Of a stretch of 64,000 nucleotides of DNA, positions 49,201-55,186 are shown one piece after another. This DNA comes from Polaromonas sp. SP1 (lineage in GTDB: Bacteria > Pseudomonadota > Gammaproteobacteria > Burkholderiales > Burkholderiaceae_C). Under the pieces are notes generated by a model. That model was given only the letters and a program-made list of their open reading frames with translations. It did no database searches and was not told where the DNA came from. Position 1 is the first letter of the stretch. Every line of letters begins with the position of its first letter. The stretch covers positions 1,426,001-1,490,000 of the forward strand of contig NZ_CP031013.1 of the NCBI RefSeq assembly GCF_003711205.1, written 5' to 3'. The translations under genes were made by a program, and so were the position numbers.

Positions 49201-50274
49201 AACACCACGGCCGCCACCACCGCCGACATCACGGCCCGCGCCTTGACGGTGACCGCCGCGGGAACCAACAAGGTCTATGACGGCAACGTGACGGCGGGCG
49301 TCACACTCGGCGACAACCGGGTCGCCGGCGACCAGCTCGCCATCAGCAATGCCGCCGCCAGCTTCGGCGACAAGAACGTGGGCACCGGCAAGGCCGTCAG
49401 CGTCAGCGGCATTGCCGTCACCGGCACCGATGCCGGCAATTACACCTTCAACACCACGGCCGCAACGGCCGCTGACATCACACCGCGGGCTCTCACGGTC
49501 AGCGCCACGGCGCAAAACCGGGTGTACGACGGCGGCACCGCTGCAACCGTGGCGCTGGGCGACAACCGGCTCGCCGGCGATGTGCTGACGGCCACCAACA
49601 CGGCAGCCAGCTTCCTCGACAAAAACGTCGGCACCGGCAAAACCGTCAACGTCGGCGGCATCGCCATCACCGGCACGGACGCGGCCAATTACAGTGTGAA
49701 CGCCACCGCTGTGACCACGGCCAACATCACACCGGCTTCCATTGCCAATGTCAGCGGCATCACCGCCGCCGACAAGATGCAGGACGGCACCACGGCCGCC
49801 ACGCTGTTGACCGGCGGCGCGGCGTTTACCGGCCGCATCGGTGCGGACGTGCTGGCCGTGGGCGCTGCCACCGGCAACTTCGACACACCCGGTGTCGGCA
49901 ACAACAAACCCGTCAGCATCACCGGCATCACGTTGTCGGGTGCGGACGCCGGCAACTATGTCTTGCTGAACAACACCGCCGCCACGACAGCCACCATCAC
50001 GGCGGCCCCGGCCAACACGGCCGAGCGTGCCGGTGATTCCCGCCTGAGCAACGGCATTGCATTGCCGGTTCTGGAGGCAGACGACCGGCGCGAGCAGGCA
50101 TTGCGCCGCTCGGCCGGTATACGCAGCCCGCAAGTGCAAACTGCCGTGACGGAGCCACCCACCTTCCGCCTGGCGGGTTTTGCCGAACTGCCCATTGCGG
50201 CCGCTGACGATTGCACCGTTGCGAGCCGCGGCCCCAGCTGCGTTGGGCAAGTGCAGTCCGGCGAAGGCCAGTAA
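40285..50274 (+). CDS. TpsA exoprotein, filamentous haemagglutinin-type with Gly/Ala-rich repeats
   Basis: This 3329-residue protein is the exported partner of the TpsB pore. An extended N-terminal signal (about 65 residues, ending LAAVSPWAAALPQGGQ) precedes the secretion domain, with the family block NGQVFLINPSGVMFAPGAQ (about 145-163). Residues of about 570-2000 are Gly/Ala/Thr/Asn-rich repeats (GGNAGSIT and GGTAGSIS types) expected to form a long beta-helix. From about 2820 a YGDTNP-type repeat (MBG-like) and three YDG repeats of about 83 residues follow (YDGGVAATV, YDGNVTAGV, YDGGTAATV). The last 20 residues hold a Cys pair (DDCTVASRGPSC). Start ATG 40285 has no strong ribosome site; ATG 40294 is possible. 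It is probably an adhesin kept at the cell surface. Confidence 0.85.
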   Translation: MPTMTSAPSSLATHATRPAYRPWSVRTVVVRLSRKLSATYRIRSGRRLSRLLAVLLAAVSPWAAALPQGGQVVAGQATVSTPTANAMVVNQASDKAVLNWQSFNIGVGQSMQFVQPGASSVALNRVIGNGASSIFGALSANGQVFLINPSGVMFAPGAQVNVGGLVASSLDISNGDFMAGRYSFSGVGTGAVDNYGTINAARGGYVLLAAPQVRNAGAISAEAGSVGLLAGSRVSVDTSGTGLVRFSVDAAAAQAAIHNSGNISATGGQVAVLASAMGDAMATVINQSGVIRANSATERNGTIVLSGGATGVVQVSGTLDASGTAAGQSGGTVQVLGDKVALNTGASIDVSGPAGGGTALVGGDYQGGNAAVQNASRTYVAAGAAIRADATDSGKGGKVVVWADGDTRHSGAISARGGANGGDGGFVEVSGKQQLDLRGRIDVAAPVGSGGTVLLDPQNILINTTAQPSPPNNADGTPDVAFADPPAAGAYTVQVADVTGYSELYLQATNNITLANALTMAAGGKVRFDAGNTIALNAALTASGGVNLTAANITSTAAGSISASGGGNTNAGNVTLTATGTVNLAGAITATGGTATAGNAGRSGGVVSITGAGVTTAAITANGSAGSGAGQTGGTGGAISVTSTNGIAATGTLTASGGAGGAGPSVGGNAGSISLSNSTAGNIAVAGLTASTGNALTTGAGGVAGSISVVNNVVGASLGTGNITTVGGNNGNGGAITLSSAGALSAGTVTSTGGTALANTSGRNAGAINITAAGAITALGAVTASGTAATTAGNGGNAGAISISATGGIAGAAITASGGAGVGASGNGGNAGSITVTNNGAGNLGTGALAAQTGAATGTGAGGTAGSINITNNAAGANLSTLAINTAGGAGGNGGAVTLASQAGVTVTGALGTSGTVLAAGTRAGSHAGNITITGVNRSVSGLITASGSAANGAGQAGGNAGVVSITGSGTLGTSNITASTGAATTTGAGGTAGSITVNGSAVTVGALTTTGGANGHGGSISATSTAGALTAGAITANGGTANAGTSGRNAGTVTLQATGGLLTGTTVTASGTGGTLTGDQAGGHGAAISITGDNGITVTNLAASGGAGVGTNAAGGNAGSITVNNSGSGNIGTGTLIAQTGNAVGTGTGGTAGSISVANTAAAGTLSTAAITTTGGTKGNGGNVNLSALGQVSIVNNNITTSGGATVNGLAGRNAGAVTISGGGLNMGTGTITASGGAAAATSSQKGGSGAAVSITTTDAVTTGALTAGGGAGGTTNGDGGDAGSITVLNNSTTAGAIAVGTLTARTGAAVGTGAGGAAGSISVTNHAAGANLTTLGIDSSGGAGGNGGAVTLASQGGVTVTGTLNASGTVLAAGTRAGSNAGNITITGINRSVSGLITASGSVANGANQAGGNAGVVSLTGSGTLGAAAGITASTGGATGTGAGGTAGSITLTGTAVTTGALTTTGGANGHGGNISATSTAGVLTTGVIGASGGAANVATSGRNAGSVTLQATGGLLTTTTVTASGTGGTLTGDQAGGNGAAISITGNSGVTVANLAASGGAAAGANAAGGNAGSITVNNTGSGNISTGTLTAQTGNAVGAGAGGTAGSVSVANTAAAGTLSTAAIATNGGVKGNGGNVSLSAAGQVSVLNSNIATSGGTTVNGLAGRDAGSVTISGAGLNMGTGTITASGGAAAATSSQKGGSGAAVSITSTGTVATAAITASGGAGGTTGGDGGNAGSISVANTVAGSVTVGALAAQSGNAVGAGVGGAAGSITLSNTAGNLTTGTLTTTGGTSGNGGNVSVTAASGAVAVGAIVASGGAATGTASGRNAGTVGISGAGVITAAITANGTNGSTIGAGGNGGAVTVSSTAAISSTGAISAIGGNGAGANQAGGQGAAVFVASTGGNVSVAAVTTTGGNGGTGVAAGGNAGAITLDAAGGAPAITLSGNLTALGGNQAGGAISGSGGAIQVKDDALLNAATVTVDSRGGNTGAGAGANIQFDGAINSQASGRALVLQAGKGDVAVTGTVGGTLALSALTVTANDIAVGAIGGASAGVTGATSLTAATAGADIGDIALNGALNVNALTLSAASALTQANAIKATTASLTAGALNDITFNNAGNDFTGAVSIVSGRNVVLTDANALRLGTSTVSGTLAVNTAGLIDQSGAVTVTGATTLAAGAANDITLTTATNNFSNVAVTSGNVVSLRDTNAVALGASTAATSLTVVAGGAITQTGAITTPTLAAKTLINAGAAITLNNAGNDVGTVTLQARNGADTANAAGAISYRDATGFDVAAVNTTGALTLQSGGNITQTGAVNAASLAAAGTGAGSLNFGTQANNIAALNAITAAGGFALTNGNNAVTVAGNISATNNAVSIDTGTGAYTQNANIDVAAGSGPITVTADTVNIAANTGNNALTTSGVLTLKAKTANRTMSLAGAAGFDLSAAELTAMATGATGPIVIGDTASTGAMTIGGAVNLAGKTLTLNAGAINDVGQQTITAQNITLNANGQIGTDASNGIDVAATNLSVNTTGNASAFVRSTGAVNLGAGGAGSSVGTGTLDLAAQGAVTQTAGTGNITAGALKVKTLLNGGAAITLNNSGNANTTINLQSRDAADAANAAGAIQYRGAAGFDVAAIATTGNATLSAGGAVSQSGAVAASGLALTGAAGAYTLANAGNAVTTLAANAASVDYKQAGALVVGAVGATTGVTASGTVKIETTGAASNLTLNNAVSSSATGDAIVLKAGSANAAGVSTGGQLINNVGAGGIVAASGRYLAYSGDPGATLEGVAGYSKRYNSDASYVPAGSASTFLYRIAPTLTVTADNKTKVYGDTNPVLTGVVGGLIDGDTAAGLGVNYTTTAVDRTAVAAGPVAITAGTGANSENYTLALTNGALTITPRALTVSATGQNRVYDGGVAATVALTDNRLAGDVLTATNTAASFLDKNVGTGKTVNVSGIALTGTDAGNYTANTTAATTADITARALTVTAAGTNKVYDGNVTAGVTLGDNRVAGDQLAISNAAASFGDKNVGTGKAVSVSGIAVTGTDAGNYTFNTTAATAADITPRALTVSATAQNRVYDGGTAATVALGDNRLAGDVLTATNTAASFLDKNVGTGKTVNVGGIAITGTDAANYSVNATAVTTANITPASIANVSGITAADKMQDGTTAATLLTGGAAFTGRIGADVLAVGAATGNFDTPGVGNNKPVSITGITLSGADAGNYVLLNNTAATTATITAAPANTAERAGDSRLSNGIALPVLEADDRREQALRRSAGIRSPQVQTAVTEPPTFRLAGFAELPIAAADDCTVASRGPSCVGQVQSGEGQ
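42770..45510 (+). repeat. Tandem duplication of a 1.37-kb module inside tpsA
   Basis: Two long modules repeat with an offset of 1365-1368 bp. GTGCTGGCCGCGGGCAC occurs at 43033 and 44398, and CGGCCTGGCCGGCCGC at 43911 and 45279. The 3-bp change in offset is one inserted codon (GTLGTSN versus GTLGAAAG). The protein copies share about four residues in five. Boundaries are approximate. Confidence 0.8.
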
Positions 50275-50372
50275 GCGCTAAAAAGCGCTGAAGCCGGCGC
50301 CTGCGCGCAGCCCGCAGGCGTCAAATCCGGCGGGTATCATGTGGCCGACAACTCACTTCAAGGGAGCGCGCC

Positions 50373-51410
50373 ATGGCCTTAATGGACTTCATCAAGAAAC
50401 AGTTCATCGACATCATCCAGTGGACCGAGGCCGACGACGGCACACTGGCCTGGCGTTTCCCGATGGCCGACATGGAAATCCAGTACGGTGCCTCGCTCAC
50501 CGTGCGCGAGTCGCAGATGGCGGTGTTCGTCAATGAAGGCAAGGTTGCCGATGTCTTCGGCCCCGGCATGTACAAGCTGACGACGCAGACCATCCCTGTC
50601 CTGACTTACCTCAAGAACTGGGACAAGCTGTTTGAGTCGCCCTTCAAGAGCGATGTCTACTTCTTCAGCACGCGCCAGCAGATCGACCAGAAGTGGGGCA
50701 CGCCCCAGCCCATCACCATCCGCGACAAGGACTTCGGCGCCGTGCGCCTGCGCGCCTTCGGCAACTACAACTTCCGCGTTGCCGACCCCAAGCTCTTTCA
50801 CACCGAGATCTCGGGCACACGCGAGCGCTACACCACGGCCGACCTGGACGGTCAGCTGCGCGGCCTGGTGCTGCAGAACATCTCCAACGCCATCGCCTCG
50901 AGCGACATCGCCTTCCTGGACCTGGCCGCCAACCAGCTGGCATTTGCCCAGGCGCTGGTGACGCAACTCACGCCCGAGTTTGCCAAGATCGGCCTGAAGC
51001 TCGACGGCATGACGGTGCAGAACGTTTCGCTGCCCGAAGAGCTGCAGAAAATTCTCGACCAGAAAATCGGCATGGGCATGGTCGGCAACGACATGGGCAA
51101 GTTCATGCAATACCAGACCGCGCAGGCCATTCCGAAGTTCGCCGAAGGCGGCGGTGGCGGCAGCGGCATTGCTGGTGACGCGATGGGCCTGGGCGCCGGC
51201 GTGGCGCTGGGCCAGGTGCTGGCGCAAAACCTGCAGCAAGGCCTGCAGGGCAATGCCGCCCAGGCGGCCTCGGCTGCCGCAGCGGCAACCGTCAAGCCCG
51301 ACGATGTCATGGCCACGCTCGAGAAACTCGGCGAACTCAAGGCCAAGGGCATTCTCACGCAGGAAGAGTTCGACGCCAAGAAAGCGGAGCTACTCAAGAA
51401 GCTGGTGTGA
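50373..51410 (+). CDS. SPFH domain protein with C-terminal SHOCT-type helix
   Basis: This 345-residue protein has an SPFH (band 7) domain at the N-terminus: MALMDFIKKQFIDIIQW, LTVRESQMAVFVNEGKVAD, FGPGMYKLTTQTIPVLTYL and LRAFGNYNFRVADP. A Gly-rich segment (EGGGGGSGIAGDAMGLGAG) follows, then a short C-terminal helix LEKLGELKAKGILTQEEFDAKKAELL, which matches the SHOCT motif. AGGGAGC precedes ATG 50373. Related proteins (virion core protein-like, YdjI type) accompany membrane-stress proteins. It heads a cluster with DUF4178, DUF350, an aminopropyltransferase and a flavoprotein. Confidence 0.85.
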   Translation: MALMDFIKKQFIDIIQWTEADDGTLAWRFPMADMEIQYGASLTVRESQMAVFVNEGKVADVFGPGMYKLTTQTIPVLTYLKNWDKLFESPFKSDVYFFSTRQQIDQKWGTPQPITIRDKDFGAVRLRAFGNYNFRVADPKLFHTEISGTRERYTTADLDGQLRGLVLQNISNAIASSDIAFLDLAANQLAFAQALVTQLTPEFAKIGLKLDGMTVQNVSLPEELQKILDQKIGMGMVGNDMGKFMQYQTAQAIPKFAEGGGGGSGIAGDAMGLGAGVALGQVLAQNLQQGLQGNAAQAASAAAAATVKPDDVMATLEKLGELKAKGILTQEEFDAKKAELLKKLV

Positions 51411-51463
51411 TGCCAGGCTTTCCGCGCATCGTTCACTGACCGTTTCTTCACCACAGGCCCACC

Positions 51464-52981
51464 TTGGCATCAGAGCCTCAGCAACGCGCGTACCGCGCGC
51501 CGTGCCCGGGTTGCGGCGCGCCCGTTGAATTTCGCAGCGCTCAGTCCACGCATGCGGTGTGCGGCTATTGCCAGAGCACCGTCGTGCGCGACGGTGATAC
51601 GCTGTCGCGCATCGGCAAGATGGCCGAGCTGTTCAACGACTTCAGCCCGCTGCAACTGCAGGCATCGGGGGTCTGGCAGGGCCGCAATTTCACCCTCGTC
51701 GGCCGGCTGCAATACAAGTACGCACAGGGCACCTGGACCGAGTGGTACGCGGTGCAGGACGACGGCAGCACCGCCTTCCTGAGCGAAGACAACGGCGCTT
51801 ATGTTTTCAGCCTGCCCACCAGCCTGCAGCGCGCCGTGCCGCCGGCCGAAAATTTCCGTGTGGGTGCCACCACGGCGATCAATGCCAAGCCGTTCAGCGT
51901 GGCGTCCAATGAACAGGTGTCGCTGCTGTCGGCACAGGGTGAATTGCCGCGCCTGCCCGCCTTGGGCACACCGTTTGCGATGGTCGAATTGCGCAGCGCC
52001 GACGGCGATGTGCTCAGCATCGACTACGGCACGGCAGCCGCGAGCAGTGCACCCGCGCTGTCGCTGGGCCGCTCCGTCCTGTTGGAAGACCTCAAACTCA
52101 CGGGCCTGAAGGACGAGTCCGCCAAAGACGAAAGCGGCAAACAGTTCAGCTGCCCGAACTGCGGCGCGCCGGTCGAAGTCACGCTGGCCGGCAGCAAAAG
52201 CATCACGTGCCGCTCCTGCAACAGCATCATCGACCTCACGCAAGGCACAGGCGCTGCGCTGAAGCACGCCATCCAGGATGAACCTGTCAGCCCGCTGATC
52301 GCGCTGGGCACGGTCGGCCAGCTGGTGGGCGCGCAGTGGCAGGTGGTGGGCTTCCAGCACCGCATGGGCTATGAGCCCGATGATCCCGACGAGCACTTCG
52401 GCTGGGACGAATACCTGCTCTACAACCAGAAGCGTGGCTTTACTTTTTTGGTCGATGCCGAAGACGGCTGGAGCCTGGTCAAGCCTGTCACCGGCGCCCC
52501 CACCTTCAAGACCGGCGGCGACAGCGCCAGTTATCTCAAAACGACCTACCAGCTGCAAAGCAGCTACCGCGCCGAAACGACTTATGTCGCCGGCGAGTTC
52601 TACTGGCAGGTCGAGCGCGGGCAGAAAACGTTCAATCGCGACTTCGCCAACGGGAGCGCCTTGCTGTCGCAGGAGGAGGCGCCGAATGAAATCACCTGGT
52701 CCAGCGGCAGCAAGGTCGACGGCGACCTCGTTGCGAAGGCCTTCAAGCTGGATGGCAAGAAAGACCTCTTCAAGCGCGCGGATGCCACACCGCTGAGCAG
52801 CGCGTCGGGCATGGGCTGCGTCACCATCATCGTGATCGTGCTGCTGATCTTGCTGTTTCTCTTTGTGATCGGCCGTTGCTCTCGCTGCGACCCGAATGTC
52901 GAGAATTGTTCGTCGTCCAGCAGCGCGCGCAGTTCGGGCGGCTCTTACGGCGGTTATTCCGGTGGAGGCGGCCATAAATGA
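51464..52981 (+). CDS. DUF4178 protein with two zinc-ribbon motifs and a C-terminal membrane helix
   Basis: This 505-residue protein starts with a zinc ribbon (PCPGCGAPVEF and CGYCQS, residues 14-36), followed by a first DUF4178 domain (WQGRNFTLVGRLQYKYAQG, EWYAVQDDGSTAFL). A second zinc ribbon (FSCPNCGAPVEV, TCRSCNS) and a second DUF4178-like domain (VGFQHRMGYEPDDPDEHFGW, LVDAEDGWSLVKP) come next. A hydrophobic helix (GCVTIIVIVLLILLFLFVI, about 450) and a Gly/Ser-rich tail end it. TTG 51464 is the first plausible start. DUF4178 proteins are seen beside DUF350 and spermidine synthase-like genes; function unknown. Confidence 0.82.
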   Translation: MASEPQQRAYRAPCPGCGAPVEFRSAQSTHAVCGYCQSTVVRDGDTLSRIGKMAELFNDFSPLQLQASGVWQGRNFTLVGRLQYKYAQGTWTEWYAVQDDGSTAFLSEDNGAYVFSLPTSLQRAVPPAENFRVGATTAINAKPFSVASNEQVSLLSAQGELPRLPALGTPFAMVELRSADGDVLSIDYGTAAASSAPALSLGRSVLLEDLKLTGLKDESAKDESGKQFSCPNCGAPVEVTLAGSKSITCRSCNSIIDLTQGTGAALKHAIQDEPVSPLIALGTVGQLVGAQWQVVGFQHRMGYEPDDPDEHFGWDEYLLYNQKRGFTFLVDAEDGWSLVKPVTGAPTFKTGGDSASYLKTTYQLQSSYRAETTYVAGEFYWQVERGQKTFNRDFANGSALLSQEEAPNEITWSSGSKVDGDLVAKAFKLDGKKDLFKRADATPLSSASGMGCVTIIVIVLLILLFLFVIGRCSRCDPNVENCSSSSSARSSGGSYGGYSGGGGHK

Positions 52982-53041
52982 AAGCCGCGTCTTTGTTCTT
53001 CCTCTTCTATTCAACCTGGCAGACTTTTTCTGGAGACCATC

Positions 53042-53263
53042 ATGGGACTTGAATGGCTTAAACCCGCCGCTTTCCTCGGCTCTATTTTGTTCGCGCTGAT
53101 CGGCGTGATCATCTTCTGGATCAGCTTTGTCATCATCGACAAGGTCACGCCGTATGACCTGTGGCAGGAGATTGTGGAGAAGCAGAATATGGCGCTGGCT
53201 GTGGTGGTGGCCGCGATGGCGTTGGGAATCTGCGTGATAGTAGCCGCCGCCATCCACGGCTAG
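53042..53263 (+). CDS. DUF350 family small membrane protein
   Basis: This 73-residue protein has two hydrophobic helices (FLGSILFALIGVIIFWISFV and MALAVVVAAMALGICVIVAA) joined by a charged loop with DLWQEIVEKQN, the DUF350 pattern. TGGAG precedes ATG 53042. DUF350 (YjfL-like) genes cluster with PspA-like, DUF4178 and polyamine-type enzymes. It is 60 bp after the DUF4178 gene. Confidence 0.8.
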   Translation: MGLEWLKPAAFLGSILFALIGVIIFWISFVIIDKVTPYDLWQEIVEKQNMALAVVVAAMALGICVIVAAAIHG

Positions 53264-53321
53264 GCTCGTTCCCGGCTACTGCGCGAACTGGGGGCGGCGT
53301 TGGCCGGTGCTCGGAATCCTC

Positions 53322-53339
53322 ATGTACCCATAGGTACAT
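53322..53339. other. Palindrome in the DUF350-aminopropyltransferase gap
   Basis: ATGTACC and GGTACAT flank CATA. The surrounding 193-bp gap has the GC-rich pattern of an extragenic repeat. It may be an RNA hairpin or part of another dispersed repeat; the function is unknown. Confidence 0.35.
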
Positions 53340-53456
53340 TCCGGTTCCTGTGCGCCGTCCGCCTTGCCCGCAGTCCGCTCGCTACGCCCTTGACGCCGTC
53401 GTTGATCCGGCTCGCTTCGCATCGCATGGTTTGCTACCTCCATCGGCACTTCTGTT

Positions 53457-55001
53457 TTGAACACTGAAACTCCCTCAACCACCTCCACACCGCGCCCCCT
53501 CGAAGTCGCGCTGCTTGCCAGCGTCTTCGTGGTGGCGGCGTGCGGGTTGGTGTATGAGCTGGCGGCGGGTGCGCTGGCTTCTTACCTGCTGGGCGATTCG
53601 GTGCTGCAGTTCTCGACCATCATCGGCAGCTACCTGTTTGCGATGGGTATCGGGTCGTGGCTGTCGCGGTTTTTCGAGCGACAGCTGCCGGCGCATTTTT
53701 TACGGATAGAACTGCTTGTAGCCCTTATCGGCGGCTTGCTTACTGCTACGCTTTTTATAGCAAATGCCTATGTCCCGGGCGCTTTCCGCTTTTTGCTGTA
53801 CGCGATGGTGCTGCTGGTGGGCACGCTGGTCGGGCTGGAGATCCCGCTGGTCATGCGCATCCTGCGGCGCAACGTGGCGCTCAAGGAGCTGGTGTCGCAG
53901 GTGCTCACGTTCGACTACCTGGGCGCGCTGGCCGTGTCGCTGGCGTTTCCGCTGGTGCTGGTGCCGCAGCTGGGGCTGATACGCACCGGCCTGCTGTTTG
54001 GGCTGATGAATGCGGCGGTGGCGGTGTGGGCGCTGTGGCTGTTTCGCCATGAGCTGCGCCACTTCAAGGCGCATGCCGCCGCCTGCCTGCTGGTGATGGG
54101 CACGCTGGGCGCCGGGTTTGTGGGTGCCGAGCACATCACCACACTGGCCGAAGACCATTTCTACCAGGACCGCGTGGTCTTCACCGCCACCACGCGCTAC
54201 CAGCGCATCGTGGTGACCCACGGCCGCGGCGGCCACCGCCTGTTCCTCAATGGCAACCTGCAGTTCGCCGAGCGCGACGAATACCGCTACCACGAGGCGC
54301 TGGTGCACCCGGTGATGAGCGCCCACGGCGCACCCAAAAAAGTCGCGGTGCTGGGCGGCGGCGACGGCATGGCGGTGCGTGAGATCCTCAAATACCCCGG
54401 CGTCGAAAGCGTCACGCTGGTCGAGCTGGACCCGGCCATGACCCAGCTCTTCAGCCAGCAGCCCGCATTGCGGCGGCTCAATGGCGACGCGCTGCTCTCA
54501 CCCAAGGTGCAGGTGGTGAATGCCGACGCCTTCCAGTGGCTCGACAAGAGCGCCGAGATGTTCGACATCATCATCGTGGACTTCCCCGACCCCACCAACT
54601 TTTCCATCGGCAAGCTCTACACCAACTCGTTTTACGCCCTGCTTGAGCAGCGTCTTGCGGCCAGCGGTTATGCCGTGGTGCAGACCACCTCGCCGCTGGT
54701 GGCGCGCCGCAGCTACTGGACCGTCGTCAGCACGCTCGAATCGGTGGGCCTGAAAACCGCGCCCTACCACGCCAATGTGCCCAGCTTCGGCGAGTGGGGC
54801 TTTGTGGTCGCCGGCCGGCGGCCCTTCAGCCCGACCACCCAGGTGGCGGCTTTGCCGGCGGGACTGAAGTTTCTGGACGCACAAACCTTGCCGCTGCTGT
54901 TTGATTTCCCGAAAGACATGGCGCGTGTGCCCGCGCCCGTCAACCGGCTGTCCAGCCAGGAGCTGGTGCACAGCTACGAGCAGGAATGGGGAAAAAATTG
55001 A
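53457..55001 (+). CDS. Membrane-bound aminopropyltransferase (spermidine synthase-like)
   Basis: This 514-residue protein joins about seven N-terminal membrane helices (20-215) to a C-terminal spermidine synthase-like domain (about 220-500). The catalytic part contains YHEALVHPVMSAHG, the decarboxylated-SAM site VAVLGGGDGMAVREIL, VTLVELDPAMTQLF, NADAFQWLDKS and the acidic VDFPDPTNFSIGKLYTNSFY. It resembles SpeE-like membrane proteins rather than soluble SpeE. TTG 53457 begins the sequence (MNTETPSTTS); there is no strong ribosome site. A segment resembling repeat A encodes residues 82-103, a predicted membrane helix. The amine acceptor is unknown. Confidence 0.85.
   Translation: MNTETPSTTSTPRPLEVALLASVFVVAACGLVYELAAGALASYLLGDSVLQFSTIIGSYLFAMGIGSWLSRFFERQLPAHFLRIELLVALIGGLLTATLFIANAYVPGAFRFLLYAMVLLVGTLVGLEIPLVMRILRRNVALKELVSQVLTFDYLGALAVSLAFPLVLVPQLGLIRTGLLFGLMNAAVAVWALWLFRHELRHFKAHAAACLLVMGTLGAGFVGAEHITTLAEDHFYQDRVVFTATTRYQRIVVTHGRGGHRLFLNGNLQFAERDEYRYHEALVHPVMSAHGAPKKVAVLGGGDGMAVREILKYPGVESVTLVELDPAMTQLFSQQPALRRLNGDALLSPKVQVVNADAFQWLDKSAEMFDIIIVDFPDPTNFSIGKLYTNSFYALLEQRLAASGYAVVQTTSPLVARRSYWTVVSTLESVGLKTAPYHANVPSFGEWGFVVAGRRPFSPTTQVAALPAGLKFLDAQTLPLLFDFPKDMARVPAPVNRLSSQELVHSYEQEWGKN
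53699..53765 (+). repeat. Possible repeat family A copy (A9) inside the aminopropyltransferase gene
   Basis: The stretch ends GCTACGCTTTTTATAGCAA, like GCTATCAGTTTTATAGCAA in A2, and has the family's AT-rich composition. It is read in frame as a hydrophobic helix. The match is partial. Confidence 0.5.
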
Positions 55002-55091
55002 GCCCCCACGGTTGCTCGCTTCGCGTAGCGCCCTGCCCCCCTGGGGGGCCGCTGCGCCTGCGGCCTGGCAAAGCCAGTTCCGCGGCTCCTG
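55001..55091 (-). repeat. Repeat family B, copy B4
   Basis: The element begins at the stop codon of the aminopropyltransferase gene (GAGCCCCCACGGTTGCTCGC) and ends with CCAGTTCCGCGGCTCCTGC. It is in reverse orientation, as is B3, and carries CCCCCCTGGGGGGCC in the centre. Confidence 0.75.
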
Positions 55092-55186
55092 CTTGCGAAA
55101 ATGCGGGTTGCGGGCCTTGCGCAGATTTGGCATGAAACGCTGCCTTGATTTCATCTCCCTCCTCCAGCGGGGGAAGGAAGAAGACC

